Shown in pieces: positions 8,915 to 17,276 of a stretch of 64,000 bases of DNA; position 1 is the stretch's first letter; each line of letters starts with the position of its first letter. A model generated the notes under the pieces. That model ran no database searches. It had not been told where the DNA came from and saw nothing but the letters and a program-made list of their open reading frames with translations. The position numbers and the translations under genes were made by a program. Origin of the DNA: Burkholderia anthina (GTDB taxonomy: Bacteria > Pseudomonadota > Gammaproteobacteria > Burkholderiales > Burkholderiaceae); the NCBI RefSeq assembly GCF_902498995.1, contig NZ_CABVLY010000027.1, positions 1-64,000 on the forward strand. Reading direction: 5' to 3'.

Positions 8915-10264
8915 TTACAGTTCGATCCGCCTGATGTCGCCGACGACGAAGATGTACGACAGCGCGCCGATCAGCGCGATCACGCCGATGAACACGAGCG
9001 CGCCGACGAACGACCCGGTCGATGCAACGATGAAGCCGACGGCGAGCGGCGTCACGATCCCCGCGAGGTTCGCCGCCAGGTTGAAGATGCCGCCCGTCAC
9101 GCCGAGCAGGCCGTCCGGCGCGATGTCCGACACGAGGGTCCAGCCGAGCGCGGCCATCCCCTGCGCGAAGAAGGCGACCGACATGATCGCGATCACGGCC
9201 TCATTGCTCTGCACGTAGTTCGCGAGAATGATCGTCGAAGCCAGCAGCAGGCCCGCGATGATCGGCAGCTTGCGCGCGATGTTCGCCGACTTGCCGCGAC
9301 GCAGCAGCCAGTCGGAGAAGATCCCGCCGAACATCACGCCGACCGACGCGGCGATGAACGGCATCACGGCGAAGAAGCCGATCTTCAGCCAGCCCATGTG
9401 GCGTTCGGTTGCAAGATAGGTCGGAAACCAGGTCAGGAAGAACACGAGCGTCGAGTTGCCGGCGAACTGGCCGAGGCAGATGCCCGCGAGCTGGCGCTTC
9501 TTCAGCAGCCGGCCGGCCATCGACCAGCTGAACTGCTTCTGCGCGCCCTTGCCGCCCTTTTCAGCCGCACCGCCCTTGCGTGCGCCGTGCACGAGACCGC
9601 CGCCCGCTTCGATGTACGCGAGCTCCTCGGCATTCGCGCCCGGATGGTTGCGCGGCTCGTGATAGAACTTCCACCAGACGAGGCCGAACACGATGCCGAC
9701 CGCGCCAACGACCCAGAACAGCGAGCGCCAGCCGAACGCGCCCATCAGCGCGAACAGCACGGGGCTGAAGAACGCGAGGCCGATGTATTCGCCGACGGTA
9801 TAGGTGCCCGTCGCCATCGCGCGCTCGCTCTGCGGAAACCACGTCGCGACGACGCGGCTGTTGGTCGGGAAGCACGGCGCCTCCGCGACGCCGAGGCCGA
9901 GCCGGCACGCGAGCAGCGTCCCGACGCCGGGCACGAAGCCCTGCAGGAACGTGCACAGCGACCACAGCGTCATCGACCAGTAATAGGTGACCTTGCTGCC
10001 CAGGCGGTCGAGAAAGAGACCGCCCGGCACCTGCGCCGCGACATACGTCCACGAGAACGCGGAGAACATGACGCCCATCACCGCCGCATTGATGCCGAGC
10101 TCCTTGGTGAGCTGCGGCGCAGCGACCCCCAGCACGGTCCGGTCGAGATAGTTGATCATCGTGCCGATCGCGAGCAGCGCGAGAATCTTGTAGCGCGCCG
10201 ACGTTCGCCGGACCGTGCCGGCCGCCTGCGCGGGTGCGGCGTTCGTGGGAGTGGTGTGCTGCAT
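8915..10264 (-). CDS. MFS transporter (anion:cation symporter family), likely quinate/shikimate-related
   Basis: 449-aa major facilitator with about 12 membrane segments. The N-terminus has the ACS-family signature INYLDRTVLGVAAP and the loop GLFLDRLGSK; a long hydrophilic central loop lies near residues 205-245. Last gene of a leftward set with a quinate/shikimate dehydrogenase and a type II dehydroquinase, so it probably imports quinate, shikimate or a related acid. Substrate is inferred from context only. ATG at 10264 has AGGAGACGACC before it. Confidence 0.82.
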   Translation of the reverse strand: MQHTTPTNAAPAQAAGTVRRTSARYKILALLAIGTMINYLDRTVLGVAAPQLTKELGINAAVMGVMFSAFSWTYVAAQVPGGLFLDRLGSKVTYYWSMTLWSLCTFLQGFVPGVGTLLACRLGLGVAEAPCFPTNSRVVATWFPQSERAMATGTYTVGEYIGLAFFSPVLFALMGAFGWRSLFWVVGAVGIVFGLVWWKFYHEPRNHPGANAEELAYIEAGGGLVHGARKGGAAEKGGKGAQKQFSWSMAGRLLKKRQLAGICLGQFAGNSTLVFFLTWFPTYLATERHMGWLKIGFFAVMPFIAASVGVMFGGIFSDWLLRRGKSANIARKLPIIAGLLLASTIILANYVQSNEAVIAIMSVAFFAQGMAALGWTLVSDIAPDGLLGVTGGIFNLAANLAGIVTPLAVGFIVASTGSFVGALVFIGVIALIGALSYIFVVGDIRRIEL

Positions 10265-10300
10265 GGTCGTCTCCTGGTCTCTTTTTGCGTATCGATGGGG

Positions 10301-11155
10301 TCAGCGCGCGACGAGCGACTGAAAGTGGTCGAACATCCGCTCGGCGTCCGGCGTGCGTCCGGTAAAGATCTCGAATGCGTCGACCGCCTGATACACGGCC
10401 ATCCCGCCGCCCGGCAGCGTCGCGCAGCCGGCCGCGCGCGCGGCATGGATCAGTTCGGTTTCGAGCGGGAAATACACGATGTCGGCCACCCACATCCCCG
10501 CGTGGAGCAGCTCGGCCGGCAACGGCAGGCCGGGGTGCTTCGCCATGCCGGTCGGCGTCGCGTGGATCAGGCCCGTGGCCGCCTGCATCGCGGCCGCGAG
10601 ATCGCCGCCCGGCGTGACGCGCGCCGCGGGAAAGCGCTGCTGCAGCTCGGCCGCGAGGCCGGCGGCGCGCGTACCGTCGACGTCGAAAACCGTCAGCTCG
10701 GCCGCGCCCATCTGCAGCGCGGCATGCGCGACGGCGGCACCCGCGCCGCCCGCGCCGAGCTGGACCACGCGTTCGAGCGACGCACCGGGCAGCCCGCGGC
10801 GGAACGATTTCGCGAAGCCCGACCAGTCGGTGTTGTAGCCGATCCGCTTGCCGTCCTTGAACAGCACGGTGTTCACCGCGCCGAGCGCGCGCGCGTCGTC
10901 CGACAGCGCGTCGAGGTGCTCGATCACGCGCTGCTTGCACGGATGCGTGATGTTCAGCCCGGTGTAACCCATCCGCTGCGCGGCATCGAGCAATTGCGGC
11001 AGTGCGTCGACGGTCAGGCCGAGCGCGTCGAGATCGATGCGCCGGTAGACGTAGCCGAATCCCTGGCGGAATCCTTCTTCCTCATGCATCGCGGGCGACA
11101 ACGAGCCGCCGATACCCTGGCCGATCAGGCCGATCAGAAAGGACGGGCGGCTCAT
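10301..11155 (-). CDS. Quinate/shikimate dehydrogenase (AroE superfamily)
   Basis: 284-aa NAD(P)-dependent dehydrogenase. The substrate domain has GLIGQGIGGSLSPAMHE instead of the biosynthetic AroE motif, which is typical of catabolic quinate/shikimate dehydrogenases. Catalytic K74 (NITHPCK) and D110 (YNTDW) are present, and a glycine-rich nucleotide loop QLGAGGAGAAV lies near 131. It should oxidise quinate to 3-dehydroquinate or shikimate to 3-dehydroshikimate. The start overlaps the stop of the dehydroquinase gene (ATGA). Clustering with dehydroquinase and 3-dehydroshikimate dehydratase supports a catabolic role. Confidence 0.88.
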   Translation of the reverse strand: MSRPSFLIGLIGQGIGGSLSPAMHEEEGFRQGFGYVYRRIDLDALGLTVDALPQLLDAAQRMGYTGLNITHPCKQRVIEHLDALSDDARALGAVNTVLFKDGKRIGYNTDWSGFAKSFRRGLPGASLERVVQLGAGGAGAAVAHAALQMGAAELTVFDVDGTRAAGLAAELQQRFPAARVTPGGDLAAAMQAATGLIHATPTGMAKHPGLPLPAELLHAGMWVADIVYFPLETELIHAARAAGCATLPGGGMAVYQAVDAFEIFTGRTPDAERMFDHFQSLVAR

Positions 11156-11607
11156 CGTGCGGCTCCTCGGGCAAACAGGGCCGACAGGCGCTGCAGCGCA
11201 AACAGGTAGCCGTCGGTACCGCAGCCGCAGATCACGGCTTCGGCGACCGCCGATACGTACGAGTGGTGACGGAACGCCTCGCGGCGATGCACGTTCGAGA
11301 TATGCACCTCGATCACGGGCTTCGCGATCGCGGAAAGCGCGTCGGCCAGCGCGACCGACGTGTGCGTGTAGGCAGCCGGGTTGATCACGATGCCGTGGGT
11401 GCCGTGGCGCGCGGCATGCAGCCAGTCGATCAGCTGGTGCTCGGCGTTCGACTGGCGGAAGTCGACCTCCAGCCCGAGCCCCTCGGCCGCCGCATGGCAG
11501 CGCTGCTCGACGTCGGCCAGCGTTTCCGCGCCGTAGATATGGGGCTCGCGGGTCCCCAGAAGATTGAGGTTCGGGCCGTTCAGCACCAGCACCTTGTACT
11601 TGCTCAT
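11152..11607 (-). CDS. aroQ: 3-Dehydroquinate dehydratase, type II
   Basis: 151-aa type II dehydroquinase, normal length for this dodecameric family. It interconverts 3-dehydroquinate and 3-dehydroshikimate. Signature segments: LNGPNLNLLGTREPHIYG near the N-terminus, INPAAYTHTSVAL, and EVHISN. First gene of the leftward operon. The ATG at 11607 matches the usual N-terminus; a longer frame begins inside the regulatory region. Given its neighbours it probably serves quinate breakdown rather than aromatic amino acid synthesis. Confidence 0.94.
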   Translation of the reverse strand: MSKYKVLVLNGPNLNLLGTREPHIYGAETLADVEQRCHAAAEGLGLEVDFRQSNAEHQLIDWLHAARHGTHGIVINPAAYTHTSVALADALSAIAKPVIEVHISNVHRREAFRHHSYVSAVAEAVICGCGTDGYLFALQRLSALFARGAAR

Positions 11608-11721
11608 GACGATTCTGCTCCAAAAACAGGGGCCGAACATGATCGGCTCAACCCCGTGACATCGGGAAGTGGCGCTAGTGTGCGCCGGCACGCGTACGCT
11701 GTCTTTTCGGGTTTTCGCTAA

Positions 11722-11749
11722 TTTGTACCATCTAGTTAGTTTGTATAAT
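11722..11749 (+). promoter_or_regulatory. Candidate promoter/operator between aroQ and quiC
   Basis: The 256-base divergent gap contains a sharp A+T-rich island. TATAAT at 11744-11749 is preceded at 16 bases by TTTGTA (11722-11727). The two related 8-mers ATTTGTAC and GTTTGTAT around it look like repeated half-sites for a regulator. No regulator gene is adjacent. Confidence 0.45.
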
Positions 11750-11863
11750 TCGCCTCACTTCCCTAGTAAATTCGGGATATGGCGCTCGCCCGGAACTCAA
11801 CGACTGGTTCATTCTGATCCGATTCGGCCGGCGCCGTGCCCCGCTCATCCGCAGGATTCGCCC

Positions 11864-13756
11864 ATGCAGCGCTCGATCGCCACCGTGTCACTGTCCGGCA
11901 CGCTCGCCGAAAAGCTCGCCGCCATCCAGGCCGCCGGTTTCGACGGCGTCGAAATCTTCGAGAACGACCTCGTCTACTTCGACGGATCGCCCGCCGACGT
12001 CCGGCGCATGGCCGCCGATCTCGGCCTCGACATCGTGCTGTTCCAGCCGTTTCGCGACTTCGAAGGCGTGAGCGCCGCCCAGCTCGCCCGCAATCTGGAC
12101 CGCGTCCGGCGCAAGTTCGACGTGATGCACGCGCTCGGCACCGACCGCATCCTGGTGTGCAGCAACGTGTCGCCCGACACGATCGCCGACGATGCGCTGC
12201 TGGCCGACCAGCTCGGCGCGCTTGCCGAAGCGGCGCGAGAAGCCGGCGTGATCGTCGCCTACGAGGCGCTCGCGTGGGGCCGCGTCGTGAACCGGTACAG
12301 CCATGCATGGCAGCTCGTGAACGCGGTGAACAGCCCGCACCTCGGGCTCGCGCTCGACAGCTTCCATACGTTGTCGCTCGACGATTCGCCCGACGCGATC
12401 GCCGACATCCCCGGCGACCGGATCGCGTTCGTTCAGATCGCCGACGCACCGAAACTGGCGATGGACGTGCTCGAATGGAGCCGCCACTACCGCTCGTTCC
12501 CCGGCCAGGGCGACTTCGACCTCGCGCGCTTTACGGCCCGCGTGATCGAGTCCGGCTATACGGGGCCGCTGTCGCTCGAGATCTTCAACGACGGTTTCCG
12601 CGCCGCACCGACCGCGATCACGGCCGCCGACGGCCATCGTTCGTTGCTCTATCTGGAAGAACTGACGCGTGCGCGGCTCGCACAGGACGGCCGTGCGCCG
12701 GCGGCCAGCCAGCCGCTGTTCGCGCCCCCGGCACCGGCCGCGCACGTCGGATTCCAGTTCATCGAATTCGCGGTGGACACGCAGGCGGCGGCCACCGTCG
12801 GCGAATGGCTCGGCCGGATGCGCTTCCGGCTCGCGGGCCGCCATCGGTCGAAGGACGTGACGCTGTTCCAGCACGGCGCCGCGTCGATCGTGCTGAACGC
12901 CGAGCGCGACTCGTTCGCCGACGCGTTCTTCCAGCAGCACGGGCTGTCGCTGTGCGCATCGGCGTTCCGCGTCGACAACGCGAAAGTGGCGTTCGAGCGC
13001 GCGGCCGGCTTCGGCTACGCGCCGTTTTCCGGGCGCGTCGGCCCGAACGAGCGCGTGCTGCCGAGCGTGCAGGCGCCGGACGGCAGCCTCGAATATTTCG
13101 TCGACGAAGCGCCGAACGCGCCGACGCTCTATGAATCGGATTTCGTGCTGACCGACATCGACGGCCCGAGCGAGGTCGGCCCGCTGACGGGTATCGACCA
13201 CGTGTGCCTCGCGCTGCCAGCCGACGCGCTCGACACGTGGATCCTGTTCTTCAAGACGGCATTCGGCTTCGAAGCCGAGCGCAGCTGGCTGGTGCCCGAC
13301 CCGTACGGGCTGATGCGCAGCCGCGCGGTGCGCAGCGCGGACGGCTCGGTGCGGATCGCGCTGAATGCGTCGGTCGACCGCCATACGGCCGTCGCCGAAT
13401 CGCTCGACCGCTATCACGGCACGGGGCTGAATCACGTCGCGTTCCGGACCGACGACATCGTGAAGACGATCACCGCGTTCGCCGCCGACGGCGTGCCGTT
13501 CCTGCGGATTCCGGCGAACTACTACGACGATCTCGCCGCGCGCTACGCGCTGCCGGACGAACTGATCGACACGCTGAGCACCCACCACCTGCTGTACGAC
13601 CGCGACGAGCACGGCGGCGAATTCCTGCACGCGTACACGGAACTGGTCGACAACCGCTTCTCGCTCGAAATCGTCGAGCGGCGCGGCGGCTACGACGGCT
13701 ACGGCGCGGCGAACGCGGCCGTGCGGCTTGCCGCGCAGGCTCAGCGCAGGAAATAA
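11864..13756 (+). CDS. quiC: 3-Dehydroshikimate dehydratase fused to an HPPD-like domain (QuiC-type)
   Basis: 630-aa two-part protein. Residues about 1-280 are a sugar-phosphate-isomerase/epimerase TIM barrel (motifs FDGVEIFENDL, VAYEALAWGR, SLEIFND) that carries the 3-dehydroshikimate dehydratase activity leading to protocatechuate. Residues about 300-620 form a vicinal-oxygen-chelate region like 4-hydroxyphenylpyruvate dioxygenase, with candidate metal ligands in IDHVCLAL, LNHVAFR and FSLEIVERRGG. The same architecture is known in Pseudomonas QuiC1 and Corynebacterium QsuB; the role of the C-terminal half is unclear. Translated divergently from the dehydroquinase operon. ATG at 11864 follows GCAGGA. 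Confidence 0.9.
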   Translation: MQRSIATVSLSGTLAEKLAAIQAAGFDGVEIFENDLVYFDGSPADVRRMAADLGLDIVLFQPFRDFEGVSAAQLARNLDRVRRKFDVMHALGTDRILVCSNVSPDTIADDALLADQLGALAEAAREAGVIVAYEALAWGRVVNRYSHAWQLVNAVNSPHLGLALDSFHTLSLDDSPDAIADIPGDRIAFVQIADAPKLAMDVLEWSRHYRSFPGQGDFDLARFTARVIESGYTGPLSLEIFNDGFRAAPTAITAADGHRSLLYLEELTRARLAQDGRAPAASQPLFAPPAPAAHVGFQFIEFAVDTQAAATVGEWLGRMRFRLAGRHRSKDVTLFQHGAASIVLNAERDSFADAFFQQHGLSLCASAFRVDNAKVAFERAAGFGYAPFSGRVGPNERVLPSVQAPDGSLEYFVDEAPNAPTLYESDFVLTDIDGPSEVGPLTGIDHVCLALPADALDTWILFFKTAFGFEAERSWLVPDPYGLMRSRAVRSADGSVRIALNASVDRHTAVAESLDRYHGTGLNHVAFRTDDIVKTITAFAADGVPFLRIPANYYDDLAARYALPDELIDTLSTHHLLYDRDEHGGEFLHAYTELVDNRFSLEIVERRGGYDGYGAANAAVRLAAQAQRRK

Positions 13757-14040
13757 GGGAAGGAATGGTGTGTCGTTTCGGCACCGAACCGGCTGAAAAA
13801 CCGGTGCGGCCCGGTGACGCACGCCGCCTCGCGCACCATCATGGTGAATGCCGGGGTTTCGCCCGCCCGGCAAGGCGCCCCGCTTGCGGCCGGAGACGGC
13901 CGCCCGGCGGGGGTTACATCCGGTAACGCTCGCCGCGGTGCAGCATCCGCGGCAGCACCGCGGTTTTAAGAATCGCTTAAGTCTTCGTCGGCACCATCCG
14001 CAACCAGTACCCGATGGATATCCCGAAATGGAGGACAGCG

Positions 14041-14304
14041 ATGAGCGCCGTAGAAGCACCCGCGGGCCGCCCGGCCGCACCCCCTGCGAAGAAGACGATG
14101 CTGCGTCGTCTCCTCAGCCATCATGAAATCGCGACGCTGCTCGTGCTGCTGCACGCGCCGATCAGTGCGAACGCCAAACCCGAATTGCCTGCGTTGCAGG
14201 AAGCCGGCCTCGTCGAGATGATCAAGCTCGACGCCGATACGGCACCGAGCTTCCGGCTCACCGAAGACGGCACGGCCATCCTGAAAGGGCTCGGCTACCG
14301 CTGA
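14041..14304 (+). CDS. Small uncharacterised protein, winged-helix-like
   Basis: 87-aa protein behind a strong GGAGG site (spacing 7). An Ala/Pro-rich N-terminus of about 18 residues is followed by a compact region (HHEIATLLVLLHAP, LQEAGLVEMI, FRLTEDGTAILKGLGY) that resembles the helix-turn-helix and wing of small DNA-binding proteins. I do not recognise a named family. It stands alone between quiC and an AraC gene. A short palindrome CACCATCATGGTG sits upstream at about 13836. Confidence 0.7.
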   Translation: MSAVEAPAGRPAAPPAKKTMLRRLLSHHEIATLLVLLHAPISANAKPELPALQEAGLVEMIKLDADTAPSFRLTEDGTAILKGLGYR

Positions 14305-14373
14305 GCCGCCGCTTTCCCGTTCCAGCCCCACCCCGATCCTTCCGACATGCCGGCGCGCGGCCGGTGCGTCGCG

Positions 14374-15168
14374 TCATCCCGTCCGGTCCTGCAGCATCAG
14401 CCGGTATTCGGTCGGCGTCACGCCGACCGTCGCCTTGAACTGGCGCGTAAACGCGCTGTGATCCGTATAGCCGCATAACGCCGCGACGTCCGTCACCTTG
14501 TCGTGCGTGACGAGCAGCGCCGTGGCCGCGTCGAGCCGCGTTTTCAACAGCACCTGGCGCGGCGTCAGGTGAAACACCTTGTGGAAGTAGCGTTCCAGCT
14601 GCGCAACCGACATCCCGGCCATCTGCGCGAGCTGCTTCAGGTTCAGCGGCTGAACATAGTGATCCTGGATGTGCTGGACCACGTCGGCGAGCTTGCTGTA
14701 CGCCGGATGCGACCCTTCGTGCGCCTTCAGGTCGCGCGAGATGCCCGCGAGCCCGACCACCTTGCCGGCCGCGTCGCGCAGCGGCTCCTTGCAGGTCAGG
14801 CACCAGCCCGGCTGACGCCCCGGATACAGGTGCAGCTCGAGCTGGTCCATCAGTTGCTGGCCGGCGTTGATCGTCGCCATGTCCTGCTCGAAATAGGTGC
14901 GGCCGAAGCGGCGCGGAAACGCTTCGTCGGTCGTCTTGCCGAGCAGGTCGCGCTTGTCCTTGTAGCCGCAGCGCATCGCGAGCGTGCGATTGACGAGCGC
15001 GTAGCGACCGTTCGCGTCCTTCACGAAGAACGCGACGTCGGGCAGCGCGTCGAACACCGGTTCGAGCAGGCGGAAGTGCGCGAGCATCGCGCCGAAATCG
15101 GCATTGTCGGGCTGGTAGCGCAATGTGTCGGACAGGCTCATGGGCGGTACGGCAAGCAAGGTCGTCAT
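14374..15168 (-). CDS. PAS-domain AraC-family transcriptional regulator
   Basis: 264-aa regulator. Residues about 28-140 form a PAS sensor domain (ALPDVAFFVKDANGRYALVNRT; PLRDAAGKVVGLAGISRD), and residues about 160-260 an AraC-type double helix-turn-helix (LAQMAGMSVAQLERYFHKVF; VTDVAALCGYTDHSAFTRQFKATVGVTPTEYR). The effector is unknown. The start is chosen as the first Met; an in-frame Met nine codons later is equally weak in ribosome-site quality. A TATAAT (complement of 15204-15209) lies 36 bases upstream. Confidence 0.88.
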   Translation of the reverse strand: MTTLLAVPPMSLSDTLRYQPDNADFGAMLAHFRLLEPVFDALPDVAFFVKDANGRYALVNRTLAMRCGYKDKRDLLGKTTDEAFPRRFGRTYFEQDMATINAGQQLMDQLELHLYPGRQPGWCLTCKEPLRDAAGKVVGLAGISRDLKAHEGSHPAYSKLADVVQHIQDHYVQPLNLKQLAQMAGMSVAQLERYFHKVFHLTPRQVLLKTRLDAATALLVTHDKVTDVAALCGYTDHSAFTRQFKATVGVTPTEYRLMLQDRTG

Positions 15169-15535
15169 CCCGGCATCTGCAAAGCGAATGGCTGATGGCG
15201 TCGATTATAGAAGCGCCCCCTCGAACGCGTGGCGGCGATCCCGGGAGGCAGTGCAATCCGCGGGCACGGCGGATCGCGGTGGATAGTCGTCGGCTGGCGA
15301 CGGCCGACGGGGCGGCGTGCCGCATGCGGTTGTGTGCGCAACGACTACGCCGCGTGTGTGCCGCGCTTTGACGCACGCTTCGCACATTCCGCACGTTTCG
15401 CCACGTCGCACCGCCGCCGCGATGCGATGCGCCGCGATGCCGGCGTACCGCATCGGCGCTCGGCCGCGCGCCCCCGAACCCGCCATCCTAAAAATGCCGG
15501 CGCATCGCGTCTTGGCGCGTTTGCGCATGGAGAAT
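15169..15535. other. Gene-free stretch before the inverted repeat
   Basis: This part of the 650-base gap between the AraC gene and the binding-protein gene contains no convincing coding frame, only G+C-rich sequence. The sole recognisable signal is a -10-like TATAAT on the minus strand at 15204-15209 in front of the AraC gene. Confidence 0.5.
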
Positions 15536-15583
15536 GACGATTTCAGCATATATCAGGGTATTCGACGATATGCCGAAATCGTC
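15536..15583. promoter_or_regulatory. Long inverted repeat upstream of binding-protein gene
   Basis: GACGATTTCAGCATAT (15536-15551) is answered by ATATGCCGAAATCGTC (15568-15583): 15 of 16 bases complementary, spacer 16. The whole element is A+T-rich against its surroundings. Arm length and spacing suggest a regulator site rather than a terminator (no T-run). It could serve the downstream binding protein or the upstream AraC gene. Bases 15584-15818 contain nothing else recognisable. Confidence 0.5.
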
Positions 15584-15818
15584 GCCGGCTGCGTACCGAA
15601 CGCGCAAGACGCGCGTATTTTCGCTATCTAGACTTCGCTCAACGGTCACGAGACGACATCCCGCCGCCGCCCCGCACGCCGATTCCGGCACAGCGCGCGG
15701 CGTCCGGCGAGCCCGCACGGCTTTCATCCAGGCCGGCCAACCGATACGTCTCGCCCGGCTTACCGCACCGGCCAGCCAGCCGGCGGCGGCCCAACCACGC
15801 CATCAAGGGGAAGTGAAA

Positions 15819-16955
15819 GTGAAGCTGAAGGTATCGCACGTCGCGCTGGCTGCCGCCTGCGCACTGTCGGGCGCACACGCCATCGCCGCCGACGTCGTCA
15901 AGATCGGTTTCGCCGCACCGCTGACGGGGCCGCAGTCGAACTACGGCACCGACATGCAGAAGGGCGTGCAACTCGCGATCGCCGACTTCAACGCAACGCA
16001 TCCGACGATCGGCGGCAAGCCGGTCACGTTCCAGCTCGACTCGCAGGACGACCAGGCCGATCCGCGCACCGGCACCACCGTCGCGCAGCGGCTGATCGAC
16101 GACAACGTCAGCGGGATCATCGGCCACTTCAACTCGGGCACGAGCATTCCGGCGTCCGACCTGTACGATCGCGCGGGGCTGCCGCAGATCTCGATGGCGA
16201 CGTCGCCGCAATACACGGCGCGCGGCTACAAGACGACCTTCCGGCTGCTGACGAGCGACGCGCAGGCCGGCCGCATCGTCGGCACATATGCGGTGAAGAC
16301 GCTGCACTTCAAGCGCGTCGCGATCATCGACGACCGCACGGCCTACGGCCAGGGCATCGCCGACGAATTCGCGAAGGCCGTGCAGGCCGCGGGCGGCACG
16401 ATCGTCAAGCGCGACTTCACGAACGACAAGGCGCTCGACTTCTCGGCGATCCTGACCAACCTGAAGGGCATCAACCCCGACGCGATCTTCTACGGCGGCG
16501 GCGATGCGCAATCGTCGCCGATGATCCGCAAGATGCGCCAGCTCGGCATGAAGTCGGCCTTCGTGACCGGCGAGATGTCGCGCTCGCCGACCTTCCTGAA
16601 GGTGGGCGGCGAAGCGGCCGAAGGCGCGATCGTCTACATGGGCGGGCTGCCGAAGGAGAAGATGCCGGGCTTCGCCGGCTACGCGGCACGCTACAAGGCA
16701 CGCTTCAACGAAGACGTGATCACCTACTCGCCCTACTCGTACGACGGCACGATCGCGCTGCTCACCGCGATGAAGAACGCGAACTCGACCGACCCGAAAG
16801 TCTATACGCCGTATCTCGGCAAGGTGTCGGTCAAGGGCGTGTCGGCGCCGAGCATCGCGTACGACGCGAAGGGCGACCTGAAGGATGCGCCGGTCACGAT
16901 CTACAAGGTCGAGCACGGCGCGTTCAAGCCGGTCGATACGATCGCCGGCAACTGA
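15819..16955 (+). CDS. ABC transporter binding protein, branched-chain amino acid (LivK) type
   Basis: 378-aa periplasmic binding protein of the Leu/Ile/Val-binding fold. GTG at 15819 is preferred because AAGGGG lies 8 bases upstream, and it gives a clean signal peptide ending near residue 23. The mature part begins DVVKIGFAAPLTGPQSNYG; NSGTSIPASDLY is the usual ligand-binding stretch. No permease or ATPase genes are nearby, so it is an orphan component. It is clearly paralogous to the binding protein at 21867-22997. Ligand unknown; an amino acid is likely. Confidence 0.88.
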   Translation: MKLKVSHVALAAACALSGAHAIAADVVKIGFAAPLTGPQSNYGTDMQKGVQLAIADFNATHPTIGGKPVTFQLDSQDDQADPRTGTTVAQRLIDDNVSGIIGHFNSGTSIPASDLYDRAGLPQISMATSPQYTARGYKTTFRLLTSDAQAGRIVGTYAVKTLHFKRVAIIDDRTAYGQGIADEFAKAVQAAGGTIVKRDFTNDKALDFSAILTNLKGINPDAIFYGGGDAQSSPMIRKMRQLGMKSAFVTGEMSRSPTFLKVGGEAAEGAIVYMGGLPKEKMPGFAGYAARYKARFNEDVITYSPYSYDGTIALLTAMKNANSTDPKVYTPYLGKVSVKGVSAPSIAYDAKGDLKDAPVTIYKVEHGAFKPVDTIAGN

Positions 16956-16976
16956 TAACCCCGAACCTCCGTCCCG

Positions 16977-17015
16977 CGCGGCGCGGCAAGCGGTTCATCC
17001 GCCTGCCGCGCCGCG
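16977..17015 (+). terminator. Candidate terminator hairpin after binding-protein gene
   Basis: A 12-bp perfect stem (16977-16988 with 17004-17015) with a further GCGG/CCGC inner stem starts 22 bases after the stop. The downstream run is only GTGCATTTC, so termination would be weak. The rest of the gap to 17276 shows only a weak TAGAAT at 17087-17092. Confidence 0.5.
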
Positions 17016-17276
17016 TGCATTTCACGCCCGGCGAAGTCCGAAGCGTTCCTCGGCGCAACCCCGCGCGCGCGTATTTCGCGCTCCTGTAGAATCCTCCCAC
17101 CCGCTTTCACGCTTCGTCTGCGTTGCGCCCCATCCCGGTGCAATGGCGCGTGTCGCGCGCCCTATCCGGCGCCCGGCACACTTTCGACGATGCAGGCGCG
17201 CCTAGCCAGTCCAGCCAATAGCGGGCCCTGGAGACGCAGCACCGACAACAACATTCGAATACCGATCGTTCTGACC

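Noticed and set aside
13836..13848. CACCATCATGGTG palindrome upstream of the small winged-helix-like protein
   Set aside because: A single short symmetric site almost 200 bases before the gene, without a promoter context or a second copy; noted but not called an operator.
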